Shown here in pieces: positions 33,831 to 45,305 of a stretch of 64,000 nt of DNA. The position numbers were made by a program, and so were the translations under genes. Position 1 is the stretch's first letter, and each line of letters opens with the position of its first letter. The stretch is from Armillaria gallica (lineage: Eukaryota > Basidiomycota > Agaricomycetes > Agaricales > Physalacriaceae): NCBI GenBank assembly GCA_037576215.1, contig JBANDB010000008.1, positions 3,658,001 through 3,722,000 of the forward strand, given 5' to 3'. The notes under the pieces were generated by a model, which was not told the DNA's origin, did not search any database, and saw only the letters and a program-made list of their open reading frames with translations.

Positions 33831-36004
33831 ATGTCCTCGGCAAGCTACTACATTGGCGTCGATGTAGGCACTGGATCTGCTAGGGCATCGCTCGTCAAGG
33901 ATGACGGCACCACCGTCGCGTCGTTCACCAAGGAAACCGTTACTTACCGCAACCCCGAGAACCATCGTATCTTTGAGCAATCCACGAACAATATCTGGAG
34001 TGCAATATCTACATGCATCAGAACTTGTTTAAAGGAGTCTGGTATCTCTCCATCCTCTGTGAAGGGCCTTGGATTTGACGCTACCTGCTCGCTCGCCGTC
34101 TCCGATTTCCAGGGTGAACCGGTCACCGTCACAGGAGGCGACCAGCTTGGCCAGAACGGGGATCGCAATGTCATCTTGTGGGCTGACCACCGTGCGGAGA
34201 AGGAAGCGGATCTAATTAACAGTACCGGCTCTGTCGTTCTCGACTACGTCGGTGGGACCATGAGTGTACGTTTCATTCAATTTCAAAACAGCCTAACGCG
34301 AACTAAATCATGACTTCAGTTGGAAATGGAGATTCCAAAGGTCCTTTGGCTGAAGAACCATATGGATGCAGCCTTGTTCTCTCGCTGTCAATTCTTTGAC
34401 CTTCCCGACTTCCTTACATATCGTGCAACCGCCGACAGCACACGATCATGCTGCTCAGTTACCTGCAAATGCTCGTTTGTCCCGAACAAAGGCTGGCAGG
34501 CCGATTTCTTCAAGAAGATTGGGTTACAAGAACTAGTCGAGCGCGACTATAGTCAAATCGGCGCCGCAAAGATGAATGTTCTTACTGCTGGTTTGCCCGT
34601 TGGGAAAGGCTTGTCGAAGCGCGCGGCCGAGGAGTTCGGACTTGTAGAGGGAACACCGGTCGGTAGCGGAGTCATTGACGCGTATGCTGGCTGGATGGGA
34701 ACGGTAGCTGCAAGGACTAAGGGTAAGGATGGGCAACTCTCTACGGATCTTCCGTCGGTCGACGAATCTAGCCATCGCCTGGCCGCTGTCGCCGGAACCA
34801 GTACATGTCATCTTGTTCAGGTATGAAATATTATGCACGTTTCACTGTAAAATCGGCTGACAATCTACTTCAGAGCCGCGAAGGTGTGTTTGTTAATGGC
34901 GTTTGGGGTCCTTACAAGGTCAGCGATTTGCTAGGGATTGCGGGGTAACCTCCTGACTTGTCCTAGGACCCCGTATTTCGTGGTTGGTGGATGAATGAGG
35001 GTGGTCAGTCGTCTACAGGACAGGTGCGGAAACGACCTTCTTCTTCGAATCCCTCATACGTCTAACACGCGGAACGTAGCTCATTGACTTCATGTTGACG
35101 ACCCATCCTGCCTACAATAAACTTGTGGAGCTTGGGAAGGAGCAAAAGAAGAACATACATGTCGGTAGGTACGGCTGTTCTAGTTGTTCGTCTCTTCGTT
35201 GATTCCTTTCACAGTTCTTCAGGAGATGCTTGCGAAGCTCAAGGCGGAGAGCAAAGCGGATAGTCTCACAGAACTGACAAAGGACATCCATCTATACCCA
35301 GATCTCCACGGTACGTGTCCTTTCGCTCTCATCACCAAAATCGATCTTTTACTGACCCGTCTTCCTTCCCATCAATAGGAAACAGGTCACCTATTGCTGA
35401 CCCTCGCATGAAAGGATCTATTGTGGGCATGGCATTGGTATGATCTTCACGTTTGCATGTAACAATATCAACCAAAACCTTTTCCTGTCAGGATGATACT
35501 CTACATGACCTCGCACGCAAGTACAATGTGACCTTGGAGGCCATCGCGCTCCAAACACAGCACATCGTCGACGAGATGAACGCCAAAGGCCACAAGATCA
35601 CGTCCATCTACATGAGCGGCGGCCAGGCGAAGAACATCCCGATGATGCAGCTCTTTGCTAATACCTGCGGAATGCCGATCGTGCTGCCTTTTGACCATGC
35701 AGGGGCAGTGGTGTTGGGTGCTGCAATGCTAGGGAGGTTCGCCGCTGAGGCGAACGGGAAAGGTGAGATGAGTAGCCAGGAACAGGGAGATTTGTTGTGG
35801 AAGATTATGGTATTCAGGTTTTCTTTGCTTTATTTAATAAGCTGATCGTTCTGCTAGGTGGAGATGACGCCTCCGGGAACGATGGTTGCCCCATCAGCTT
35901 CACCTAAGGAAAAGCGGTTGCTTGAGGCCAAGTATAAAATTTTCAGGGAGGCGATCCTAATCCAGAAGCGTTGGAGACAGGAAATGGAGGATGCGTGCAA
36001 GTAA
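33831..36004 (+). CDS. FGGY-family carbohydrate kinase
   Basis: This is a sugar kinase of the eukaryotic FGGY subfamily related to yeast YDR109C and human FGGY (ribulokinase-like). The N-terminal phosphate-1 loop reads YYIGVDVGTGSARASLV, followed by NVILWADHRAEKEAD and PKVLWLKNHM. Later blocks are GVIDAYAGWMGTV, AGTSTCHLV, GVWGPYKDPVFRGWWMNEGG, and the C-terminal adenosine region YMSGGQAKNIPMMQLFANTC and FDHAGAVVLGAAMLG. At least eight exons are present with short introns. The stop at 36002-36004 overlaps a GTAAGT sequence, so a further exon is conceivable but not needed. The likely substrates are D-ribulose or related ketopentoses, by family knowledge only. Confidence 0.88.
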
Positions 36005-36255
36005 GTCTCGGACACCTTCCAGAGTAATCTCTAGATACATTTAGGATAGTTTGTATTTTCGATATCTTAACATTCGAGGAATCAACACCTCAGCCTTAAC
36101 AGTCGGCCACGAGAAGTCGTTTATAACAGGTGCACTCATTTCTCATGACAATGTGAATTTTCATAGGCATGATGGGGCATACGCGATTGTGCATACAGAT
36201 TTTATGCAAGGTAAGAAAATATGCGAAGACAACAATGTAATAGTAGTGTATCGAC

Positions 36256-37248
36256 TTAAACATCCTTGACCTTGACTGTACCACGCAGGAGACCAGTCTA
36301 TTGAAGAGGCCATTAGGACGACAAGGGAATTGCAGACTGAAATTCACGTACCCGACGAGCAGCAATGAGACCGACTTTCTGTCCAGGAACGGCAGAACGG
36401 GCGATCGTCGATGCTTTTCCGATATGCTGGTGGTTACCACCACCATGAGGATGGTCCACGGGGTTCATAGCAACACCACGAGTACGGGGCCAGCTAAAGA
36501 AGGTACGGTAAATGAGTAAAGTATTCTCCAATGAAATAAAAAACAAGAGCGCACTTGTAACGCTTGGCCTTGTATTTGTGGTATGCCCGGCCAGCTTTGA
36601 GGAGAGGCTTGTCGATACGTCCACCACCGGCAACAATGCCAACAGTTGCACGAGCACCCCCAGAGATAGTCTTCTTCGCACCACTGGGCAGCCTTATGCG
36701 AGTCTTGTTGTCATCAGGCTGGTGCCCGATGACGGTTGCGTAGTTTCCGGATGTACGTGCGAGGGCACCACGGTCGCCGACCTTCTCCTCAACGTTGCAG
36801 ACAATGGTACCTTCCGGGCATTGTCCGATGGGGAGAACGTTTCCAACAGCCAGAGTGGCCTTTTTGCCGCAGTAGACAAAGGCGCCAGTGTGGAGGCCTT
36901 CGGTTGCGACGAAAGTCTCTTTTTGGAGTTTGTAGCGGTAGGGGTCACGGAAAACGACTCGGGCGAGGGGAGCACCACTGAAGAGGAATTCGAACGTTAG
37001 TCTAGGAATGGGTTTAGAACGTAGTTGGACGCACCGGCCAGAGTCGTGGATAATCTCCTTCACGATTCCACGAACGTAGCCATTACGTTCCGCAAAGTCG
37101 AGCGCACGAAGGCGAGCGGGAGCCTTGTTAAGACGAGTGTGTGCTTTGAACTGGCGATGTAAATGTTAAAATGACGGTAATAGTTCAAGAAGACGAATCG
37201 ACATACGATGGCATGCGAGCGCCTCTGTGCCCTAATGACCCGACCCAT
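36256..37248 (-). CDS. RPL2: 60S ribosomal protein uL2
   Basis: The start at 37248 reads [14 protein letters not shown], then an intron (GTATGT), [38 protein letters not shown], an intron with GTGCGT donor, [16 protein letters not shown] and the catalytic-centre loop [16 protein letters not shown] with the conserved histidine. A final exon is [13 protein letters not shown] with its stop at 36256. The protein lies next to the peptidyl-transferase centre. The gene is convergent with the FGGY kinase (251 bp apart). It is intact. Confidence 0.96.
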
Positions 37249-38226
37249 GGTTTATTCTGGAAGAGAGATGGAGTTGTAAGCGTCTGAAGAAGGGTATCAC
37301 AGAAGACAAAAAAATTTCGACGTCGGGGGGCCCAGTACATCCAGTTCGAAATGCTGCCATCCATCTCAAAATGCGCGGTTTTCTGCGCTGATTTGGCACA
37401 GACGGTGAATATCGACATCGAGAAGACTATTCGGCAAGGATTCAGCAGTCTGGGGAGCGTACTCACATTGTTCTTGAGCGGATTGGCGTTGAGGTCACCT
37501 TGACCTATTGAAGAGACAAATAAACGGGCAAACACAGCACTGCTTTACATAAGCAAAATGGTTGCTTTCCATAAAGGGAACTGTTATATGCGACTTCTGC
37601 GACGTTCTTCTACGTGTTCAGAACGTTCAACGTCAGGCGCTAAGCGCTATGTTTCGAATCAACCGAGAAAACTTATTTCATTGAATAGGTAATGGAGATT
37701 TCCTTACTATGAAATTTCAAAAGTTTCAAAATGGATGGATCGAGTCTCACCCAAATTCCTGCCTCAAGCACTCATCATGGACACATACCGAAGACTCCGG
37801 CCGTCAATCTTACTTATATGTGCTGGTATTTCCCATGTAATCTTGGGTCAGGATGCAGTAGAGTTCCGTTTCGGTGCCGCATTCGTTTTTATGACGAGCT
37901 AGATCTCACATTGGCTGTTCCCTTAATAGGAACCGCTTGCCAGTGCGACTACTACTACTACTTCCCTTGATATGACGCCGTGTGTTGGCCGTGTGAGTTT
38001 TTCGAGCACAGGTGAAAGACTCTGGAACCTACTCGTCAAACGTACCCAAACTGGAGCAACTTGACATCTATCAGGCCCAATGCGATTGTTTCATGATAAT
38101 TCTTCAAGCGTACATTGGATGAAGACATTACGGGGTACCATTCCGTCTCCGACTATTTGATGAAATGACAACGGATCTCTACGGTCATTGGTGACTGTCC
38201 TACGGTGGAGACATGGTCCCACGAGA
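37249..38226. other. intergenic, no gene seen
   Basis: This contains the uL2 promoter side (37249 to about 37560) and further non-coding sequence. Short open frames such as 37731-37970 have no family character. Confidence 0.5.
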
Positions 38227-39074
38227 TTAGAACGGGGGAAGGATGAGTATAGTACCTAGGAACCTTGATCTTTCCCCAAGGACTTCCAGGGTTGCGCGAA
38301 GCCTGAGGGTCGACTTGAAAGTAAAACTGTGTAAGCCTGTCAGTGCCGATGCAATCAAAAGAGAGAGTGGCATATTTACAGTCCCTTCCCCTGTCGGATT
38401 CTCGGTCGGCTTGTGTCCAAGATGAGCGAACCAAGCATATTGCGAGGAGTCTACCGTAGTCGTCACTGAATGATAGCGGCATCTCAGTCAGCAAAATCCA
38501 TAACTCGTAGTATGAAAATCGTTTCACCAAGGTCTAGATGTTTTCGGATTAAGGGATGATCGTCTCCAAAAACATCCGTAATTGTCTGTCGGTGCTCGTG
38601 CAACCATTCGTCAAAATAGTCTCCTACAATTTCGCGGGAAAAAGCACGCCCGAGCGCGAGAAAGAGCATCGCTTGCATGTCGTACCCCATAGGGATACTA
38701 TACACTCTGCTTCTGTCAGAAACAGATGGGCAATCATGAGAAAGAAGCACGAACGATCTCCCACTGGTCCAAGCATCAAGCTTACGCAGGATGTCGGTCG
38801 TTTTATATTCGTAATCCCACGCTGGAGAGGAGGAATAATCGGGGTCTTCGGTCAATTTTGTCATACCCTTCGTTAGGAGAGAAGGGACGTATTGAATGCG
38901 TGGTTCCGTCGAAGACGCCACCGGATCGATAGCATTGAACAATACGATGAATTGCCTGGTCAAGGGATCAATGTATCCCACAGAACCCAGCGGAATGACC
39001 TGTTCAAATATTGAAATATAACGCTCGTTGACATAAGAGCCTGCTAATAACGGGTTGAGTAATTTGTACTGGGT
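38227..39074 (-). CDS. unrecognised Agaricomycete protein, 5' end unresolved
   Basis: A coding exon begins after a CTTTAG acceptor near 39073 with TQYKLLNPLLAGSYVNERY, GSVGYIDPLTRQFIVLF, IQYVPSLLTKGMT, YEYKTTDILRKL, YSIPMGYDMQAMLFLALG and DDHPLIRKHLDL. A GTGAAA..CAG intron joins TTTVDSSQYAWFAHLGHKP to the end RFLGTILILPPF at 38227. No start codon fits in frame just upstream, and no donor in the preceding F-box gene joins it in frame. It may have a short unseen first exon or be a truncated relic. It has no recognised domain. Confidence 0.5.
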
Positions 39075-40025
39075 CTAAAGACATATGAAGACATTACCAG
39101 GGTAGCACCTGGAAATTGAGGACGACCACGACATTCGTTCGCCGAACATGACGCAACGCACAAATTCCGGTCCTACTGCTTCCTGGATAGGATACTTGTG
39201 GCGTCTCCGGGTGAAAGCGTCTCGCAAAGTGACCGGAATATCAGAGTCCAGAAATTCAGCGTCTGTAATCAGCGAAGCCAGGCATTTCCATTTGTTGAGA
39301 GGAGTCATGAGTCGCCGTACTATCACGGTTGTAGCTCCCATGACAGAAAGCTGGATGATTTGTTGGTCAACAGCGGGCTGGTTACATATGCAAGCACAGG
39401 GATAGCCGTATCGAAACCGATAGGAAACCCAGCGGCGGTAGTGGTATACGATAGTCAGATGTGTGATCTGTCGAGGAATCCAGAAGCGGGGGATGTGGAC
39501 TTGAGGATCGTCGAGATAGTCTACGTAGATATGGGTAGCATTTGTAGGTGTAGTAGAGCCGCAGAATATCTTCCGAAGCAAAGACGCTATTCCTTTATTG
39601 GCTATAACGGAGGGTTCGCATTCCATGTCGACAAGGAGCAGCGGCAGGATCATGTAGTCCACCTTGAACGTTATGGTGCGGCAGAGTAACGGATTAGATA
39701 TCGAAGACATCGCTCGGATGGTATACAATTGACCTCCGTTGTAGGAGAAGGGAACGACCGAATGCGTAGAGTTGACCTCCTTCATGATGGCAGACCAATA
39801 TTTGGATACAAGGGTACAGTTTTCGAAAGTTTGGATATGCTCCTTAGCGGTAGATTGAATGGACCAGAGGTCGAAGAGAATCTCGGAGACGAGTTCAGGT
39901 GGGATCGACATGGTGGTAGCAGTTGGAGGAATAGTCCGGCCACCGGCCCGAAATGCTAGGATTTCACATGCTGCCAACACGTTCGAAAAATGATCATTGT
40001 TTACCTTTGGACTGGAATTATCCAT
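39075..40025 (-). CDS. F-box-like protein, Agaricomycete expanded family
   Basis: This is a single open frame of 316 aa. After about 38 residues it enters SIPPELVSEILFDLW and later ENCTLVSKYWSAIMKEV, the F-box pattern typical of Agaricomycete paralogous families. The remainder lists Leu/Ile-rich segments (HIYVDYL, ITHLTIVYHYRRW) without clear repeats. The true start may be the internal methionine just before SIPPELV. It probably acts as an SCF ubiquitin-ligase adaptor by family knowledge. Confidence 0.65.
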   Translation of the reverse strand: MDNSSPKVNNDHFSNVLAACEILAFRAGGRTIPPTATTMSIPPELVSEILFDLWSIQSTAKEHIQTFENCTLVSKYWSAIMKEVNSTHSVVPFSYNGGQLYTIRAMSSISNPLLCRTITFKVDYMILPLLLVDMECEPSVIANKGIASLLRKIFCGSTTPTNATHIYVDYLDDPQVHIPRFWIPRQITHLTIVYHYRRWVSYRFRYGYPCACICNQPAVDQQIIQLSVMGATTVIVRRLMTPLNKWKCLASLITDAEFLDSDIPVTLRDAFTRRRHKYPIQEAVGPEFVRCVMFGERMSWSSSISRCYPGNVFICL

Positions 40026-40293
40026 GTGCTAATAGCAATATTACAGATGTTTCTGCATCATAGCGAGCTAGTATTCAAAAGCAGGCGGTATTACAGCCTG
40101 CAGGTATCTTTGTTGTTCTAGCACTCGAAGTCTACATACTAAGTTTACATTACTACGATACGACATTTTTGGTACAAGTATGAGTGAAAATTAATGCAAG
40201 GATCAGAACGCAGAGTCCCGTGGACAAGATTATAACACTTGCAGTATACAGTTGCCTAAGTACAAATGGGTCGACTGTCTCTATCTGCTTCAC

Positions 40294-41951
40294 TTATCCG
40301 ATATTCCCTCTGTCCTCCAAGCCCGAAGATGGAGGAGGTTTGGGGACTACAGGAGGATGTTCCAGATCTGTAGTGTCCAGTTTGCGCTTTAGCCCCGCTG
40401 TCATCGGTGGGCAGTCTCCAGGATCCACATCCTGACCGTCAGGTTGTAGAGACCCATGCCGGCTACGGTCTGGGACATCGGCAAGAATATCTGGTGGAGG
40501 GGTCGCATAATCGAAGAAAGCACTGAAATCAATCCCATCCTCGCCAACTGGCAGGCCATCGGATGGTATTCCCAAGGCACTGCTCAGGAAGTCTATATCA
40601 CAATCAAGTGCACTGACAGCATTATCAATGTCTCCGATGCCCTTGTTAAGTGAGCCAGGGCTTTTGACAAGACTTTCACTAGGTAGGGATTGTGTGAAAG
40701 CATTGTCACCAGATGTTAAAGGAAGACGTGGAGGCAACTGGCCCATGTCGAAAAGAGGGAGTTTACTGAAGTCTGTATGCGAGGGAGATGAGTTTAGAAG
40801 GGAGGAAAACATATCCCAGTCGGAGGCAGACATGCTATCGAAAGCGGAGCTGAGTTTTCCTGGGGAAGGAGGAGGGGAGGGTATCGGTTGTGGTATTATT
40901 GATGGATCTATCGTTGCGCTCGGAATAAATGAGGAATATTGAGAGTCTGTTGCCGGGGTGAAGAAGGAGGATGCTTCGGGAACTGCGGTACTCGGTGTTT
41001 CGATAGATGATTTTGCTGTAAATTTGGTGAGAATAGATCGGTACTGAGCTAAGAAGTATAGTTACGCAAAGTAGAAGCCATCTCAGTCTCTGTACCATCG
41101 CCTTCGTATTCCTCGACCTCTCCGATTTTGCTCGTAGTAGAGTCCTCAATCATCATGCGTGGAGGCTGGGGATGTGCGACGCCGCTGCCGCTGGGTTGCG
41201 TTATGAGGGTGGCCAGAAACTTGACAATGCGATTTACAGTGTCTTGCAGTTTTGTATGTCGATTACGTGCTTGCAGAGCCTCCTCCCACAGCAGTTGATC
41301 CGAGCGCTTCAGTTCACTTAAATCCTGTGTTATTGCTGTCTGCTGTTTTCTGATCGCTGTTATGCCATTCAGTACGGCATGCATGTCCAATTGCTGTCCA
41401 GCACCCGAGGAAGGAACAGAAGAGCTGCCTTGCTCAAAATCAATGGTAGGACGGTCCTTTACTTGCTTGGTGGGCCGGATGAGGATAAGTTGGTCCTCCT
41501 TGCCACGTTGGAAATAGGGATGCGCGTACTGCGACTGCTCTACGTCCATACTGGCGTTCATTACACCTTGTTGAAGGTTAGGAACCTTATGGAAGCCGTA
41601 GTTGTTGAGCTGGCGAACGAATGAAGGGTATTTGTTATGTTTAAACCATTGTGGAAGATAGTCTCTTGCTAACCGCTCGTGGTCATACACTGGTGCTCGG
41701 ATTCAGCCTAAGGTAAAACAATAGCACCTGGACTAATCACCAATAAACGACTCTCCATCATCCGACCAAGAAATCGCATCGTTCGTCTCTGGACTGTCGA
41801 CGATTCTAGTAGCAGTACATCGTTAATTTTGATGCACGAAGAGATGAATTTAGCCGGCGCACTTGTACAATTTTTGCAGAAATATGGGCACTTTGGAGTT
41901 GAACGAGCGAAAAGAGCTGGTCAAAGCAACTTGCTTGTCATTGAAAGCCAT
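40294..41951 (-). CDS. HSF1: heat-shock transcription factor HSF
   Basis: The DNA-binding domain is assembled over four exons from ATG 41951: VPIFLQKLYKIVDSPETNDA, ISWSDDGESFIV, then YDHERLARDYLPQWFKHNK and PSFVRQLNNYGFHKVPN, the recognition helix. Introns use GTGCGC and GTGATT donors. Next come a linker and a coiled-coil trimerisation segment (LNGITAIRKQQTAITQDLSE, then LKRSDQLLWEEALQARNRH), and an acidic C-terminal activation region with FDMGQLPPRLP and GIDFSAFFDYATPPPD. The protein binds nGAAn repeats as a trimer. A partial element GAACATTC sits about 290 bp upstream. Confidence 0.93.
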
Positions 41952-42249
41952 TACGGGTAAGAAACATGGAAGAGAGAAGCAAGCGGAGATAAACTCATAT
42001 TTGTTTTCGAAGATCATGGTAAATAAAAGTCGTCACTCTACTGCCTGCCGCCTCTCCGATCATGTACTTACTTTCGATGACCACGTCAGCGACACGTTTA
42101 AGTATTCCGGGAGCGCTGCTGATATATGCAAAGTAATTCGCCTAGTTGACGAAGCCGTCAGCTTCATTGCAAGGCTTCAAGTTTCATTAGCACCGTAAAG
42201 CGTCGAACTTGGATCTTGTGCCTTCAAAAGTTCGAGATGTTCAGAACAT

Positions 42250-44930
42250 TCAATGATCATAAGCTAATGTGTCACGAAATACATCTTCGGTGATGACCCA
42301 AAAATTCTGAGCATATGCATCGTCAGATGAAGATGCCCAATTTGACGAAGGGAAAGGCATGCCCATCAGCTCCGCCCACTGAGATGCATGGAAGAGTGGC
42401 TGACTCGGAGGTGAGATATCGATGTCTTCGCGCACAGGCGCTGGCTGCCGTTGTTGGGGGTATACACCACTGACGAGATGACTGATAGCATCACTAACAG
42501 CACCAACCATTAGATTGCAAGCCACGACCGCAGTCACCACGTACCAGAATCGACCAGCAAACGGCCATCTTCAGAAAGACGATATGAACAAGAACGTCGC
42601 GATTACATATGAAAGTCACGCACTGTCGCTCAAACGCCTGAAGAGTGTTTACACACTGTACAATGCATTTCACGTCTTTGCTTTCCGATTTCGCCGTTGG
42701 GTTACTCCAACAATTGAGGAGAAGGATAACCGCGGCTGAGAAGATAGACATCTCAGCAACTCACTGGTCAATTTCACCCCGCTGATAAGCGGATATAGAC
42801 TCACTGCACAGTATTGCTTTGGACTGTCCGGTAGCTTCTCTGATTGACGGTCCAAAATATAGCCAATGGACCGAGCTGCATTGGTGCTGATTATCAGAGA
42901 CGGACAGGAAAGAGACGATTTCCCGGGGCTTGGTATGAAGGGTCTATGGATGAGAATTCGGAGGTGATAATAAGAGCAGTACAGAAAAACAGATTGACTG
43001 TAGAAAATCTCATTTTCAGGTCGAGGTTCCCAGCGGACTGCCATGTCATGAGATCGGTTGCTGCACCATCAAAGAAAGACATACTATGTTCAGGTACGGA
43101 ATCCATCCATTCGTTCACGGAAGAATCGAGTTCAGCGACAATATCCTCTTTGCTTCTCTTCTCAGCGGAACGGTGTAGAGCTGTCGATCTACGCGGAGAA
43201 TACTTGAAGCAAATCAGTGAAATCAGCGTGGACCGGTAGCTGTACTGACTATTGTTCGAAGGCATCTGAAAAAGATGCGGTTCAATTTCACGAATGAGTT
43301 GAAGAATGACATCGCGGAAGGCACATCCGAGGGCTGTACAAATGCGTTGTCCCAATATTCGTCGTCGCAGTCATTCGGAAGGTCTGCATCAATACTCGGA
43401 AGATATTTATAATGATGTCACCAAAGGTATAAGAAAACTCACTCTTCTTCCTGAATAGCACATGGTCGACCTAACGCCATGCTTACAATTCTATCCATGC
43501 ATACCAAGACCCTTTGGGGCAAGAAGTTAGACATGTAATAAGCGGTCATCTAAGGGTGGCGAATACCAGAAAGCTCTCTTCAGTAGTTCCTCCTCAGCGA
43601 TTGGCAACTTTCCCGGCCGTTGTTTCCGGTGCGCACCGAGGTCTTGTGCCATGCGCACAGCGGTCCCCAGCATCGTCCATGAGCAGTGTGCGGCGAAGCC
43701 TTCTACGTAAAAAACCGACAGCTGTAAGTGTATGATCAGCAAGACCAAATTCACTGGGTGAGATAGCAATTACCACGCATTTTTGCAGGTCGTACAGGTT
43801 CGGAGTTCGCAACACAGAGACCCGGTGTACTTGAATGAACCATTTCCAGCCATGACGAAACGGCAACTCATCACGATCGACACGTACACGAGGGTCATTG
43901 GAGAAACGCGCACCATTCGCGCAAACCATGAGAACAATGGCCGCAAATGCCCTGTCGGTTTGGTGAAGAGCAGCAGTCAAAGAACGTTCGAAGGTGGGAC
44001 GATGGAGAAGAGGCCAGAATCGATTTATGTGGATGAAATACAGCTCGACAAGGTTGTCTAGAAGGTCGGGCTCCGGAAAGGTATAATCGTAGAGGTGAAC
44101 GTCGACGTCCTTATACTTTCTCTGCAGACTGTCATTAGAGGAACCTGGAAAGGATTCGCGACATACGTACAGACCAAAGGTTGACCCACAGCTGATTGCT
44201 TGGTGGTTGGGAATTTCTGATTGAAGGGATCCCTAGCTCTTCCTTGACCTTCAGGGCCGTACTCGTGAACGAGATGTTGCTTGACTTCCCAAAGTTTTTG
44301 ACATCGGGACCACCTACGGCCATTTGACATAATCTGTCCGCTTCATCTAATTCCGAGTCATCGTCAAAGACCGTATCATCGTTCGCGAGGACGTCCGTCG
44401 ACTCGGACACATGCTCGGTCACGGTGGGTTTACGTTTCTGGCGTTTCTGATTTTGACTTTTACCGATCATTTCTTCTTCAATCACAGCATCCGGAAGAAA
44501 CTTGAAGATAAATAGTAAATAAGCATTCCACTCGAGCCAAATGCAGACCGATCATACCTTGCGCAAAACCGTTCGCGTCTTTTCTAGTCTTCTCTCGAGG
44601 TCTTGGATGTATTCCTTAGAGGAATGACGGTACTAAAAAAGGTCATGAGTTGTAGGCGCAGAATGAGCTTGAGGCCTACCAGTATCATCTTTGCAGCGGC
44701 GATATACGTACAATCGACGTCGTTGGAGACGCAGTTTTTGCATCTCTGGTTGGATTGTCTATCACCTTCACCTGTCATTGCATACTTACATTAAAACTAT
44801 GATAGTCACCGAATGAGGTCTAACGCTCACACTTCACTATTATTTTCCATAAGCAGGATTCAGATCCAGTATGGAGCAGAGACGTACCTTTCTTTCTTTT
44901 ACAATTATCGCATGCCTTGGCCACCTTCAT
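42250..44930 (-). CDS. Zn2Cys6 fungal transcription factor with PF04082 domain
   Basis: The N-terminal binuclear cluster is split by an intron: KACDNCKRKKG, then NQRCKNCVSNDVDCTYI. A short coiled coil EYIQDLERRLEKTRTVLRK for dimerisation follows. The middle homology region includes FIHINRFWPLLHRPTFERSL, the helix block HCSWTMLGTAVRMAQDLGAH and the conserved YYHLRILIHRPFIP. The C-terminal part is WPFAGRFWYVVTAVVACNL and ends at 42250. About ten exons are present in different frames, each bounded by GT..AG sites. It resembles the XlnR/Gal4-type regulators annotated in Agaricomycetes; the target genes are unknown. The start may lie slightly upstream of 44930. A 15-bp palindrome lies 181 bp upstream of the start. 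Confidence 0.85.
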
Positions 44931-45305
44931 CTCACTCCTTTAGAGTATAGGTCCGCTTAGTGCTTGAGCTAGAGAACAGTGATGGTTTTTGCCAACAGGC
45001 TTCGGTTTTCCCGATCCGATTCTCGGGTCCCTCGAACAAATCGAAATTACAGTTTCTTGAGAACGGGGAAATCGGTAATCCGCCTATCCCCGTAGGCAGA
45101 ATTCCTCGTGCTGCGCACTGCGCAGTATAAACAAGAACTGCGGATTTTGGTTGCATAGTAGCAGAAAATATTTGAAATAGCAGGACGAGAACTTTTGGTC
45201 AAGAAACGGTAGCAAAATGATTGTTCTATGCTGCATAGAAATCAAACAATGAATAACGCAGCTTTACGACTCGAGCGGGGTATTGAACGCAAACGGGAGA
45301 CTTGC
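44931..45305. other. intergenic, promoter of the Zn2Cys6 gene
   Basis: No gene is seen. It holds the palindrome at 45111-45125 and the 3' flank of the F-box gene. Confidence 0.5.
45111..45125. promoter_or_regulatory. 15-bp perfect palindrome upstream of the Zn2Cys6 factor
   Basis: CTGCGCA-C-TGCGCAG is a perfect inverted repeat with a one-base centre. It lies upstream of a dimeric zinc-cluster factor and is a candidate binding site. There is no direct evidence of function. Confidence 0.3.

Noticed and set aside
42238..42252. Partial heat-shock element near HSF as evidence of autoregulation
   Set aside because: Only one properly spaced GAAnnTTC pair, inside the neighbouring gene's stop region; too weak to list as a site.
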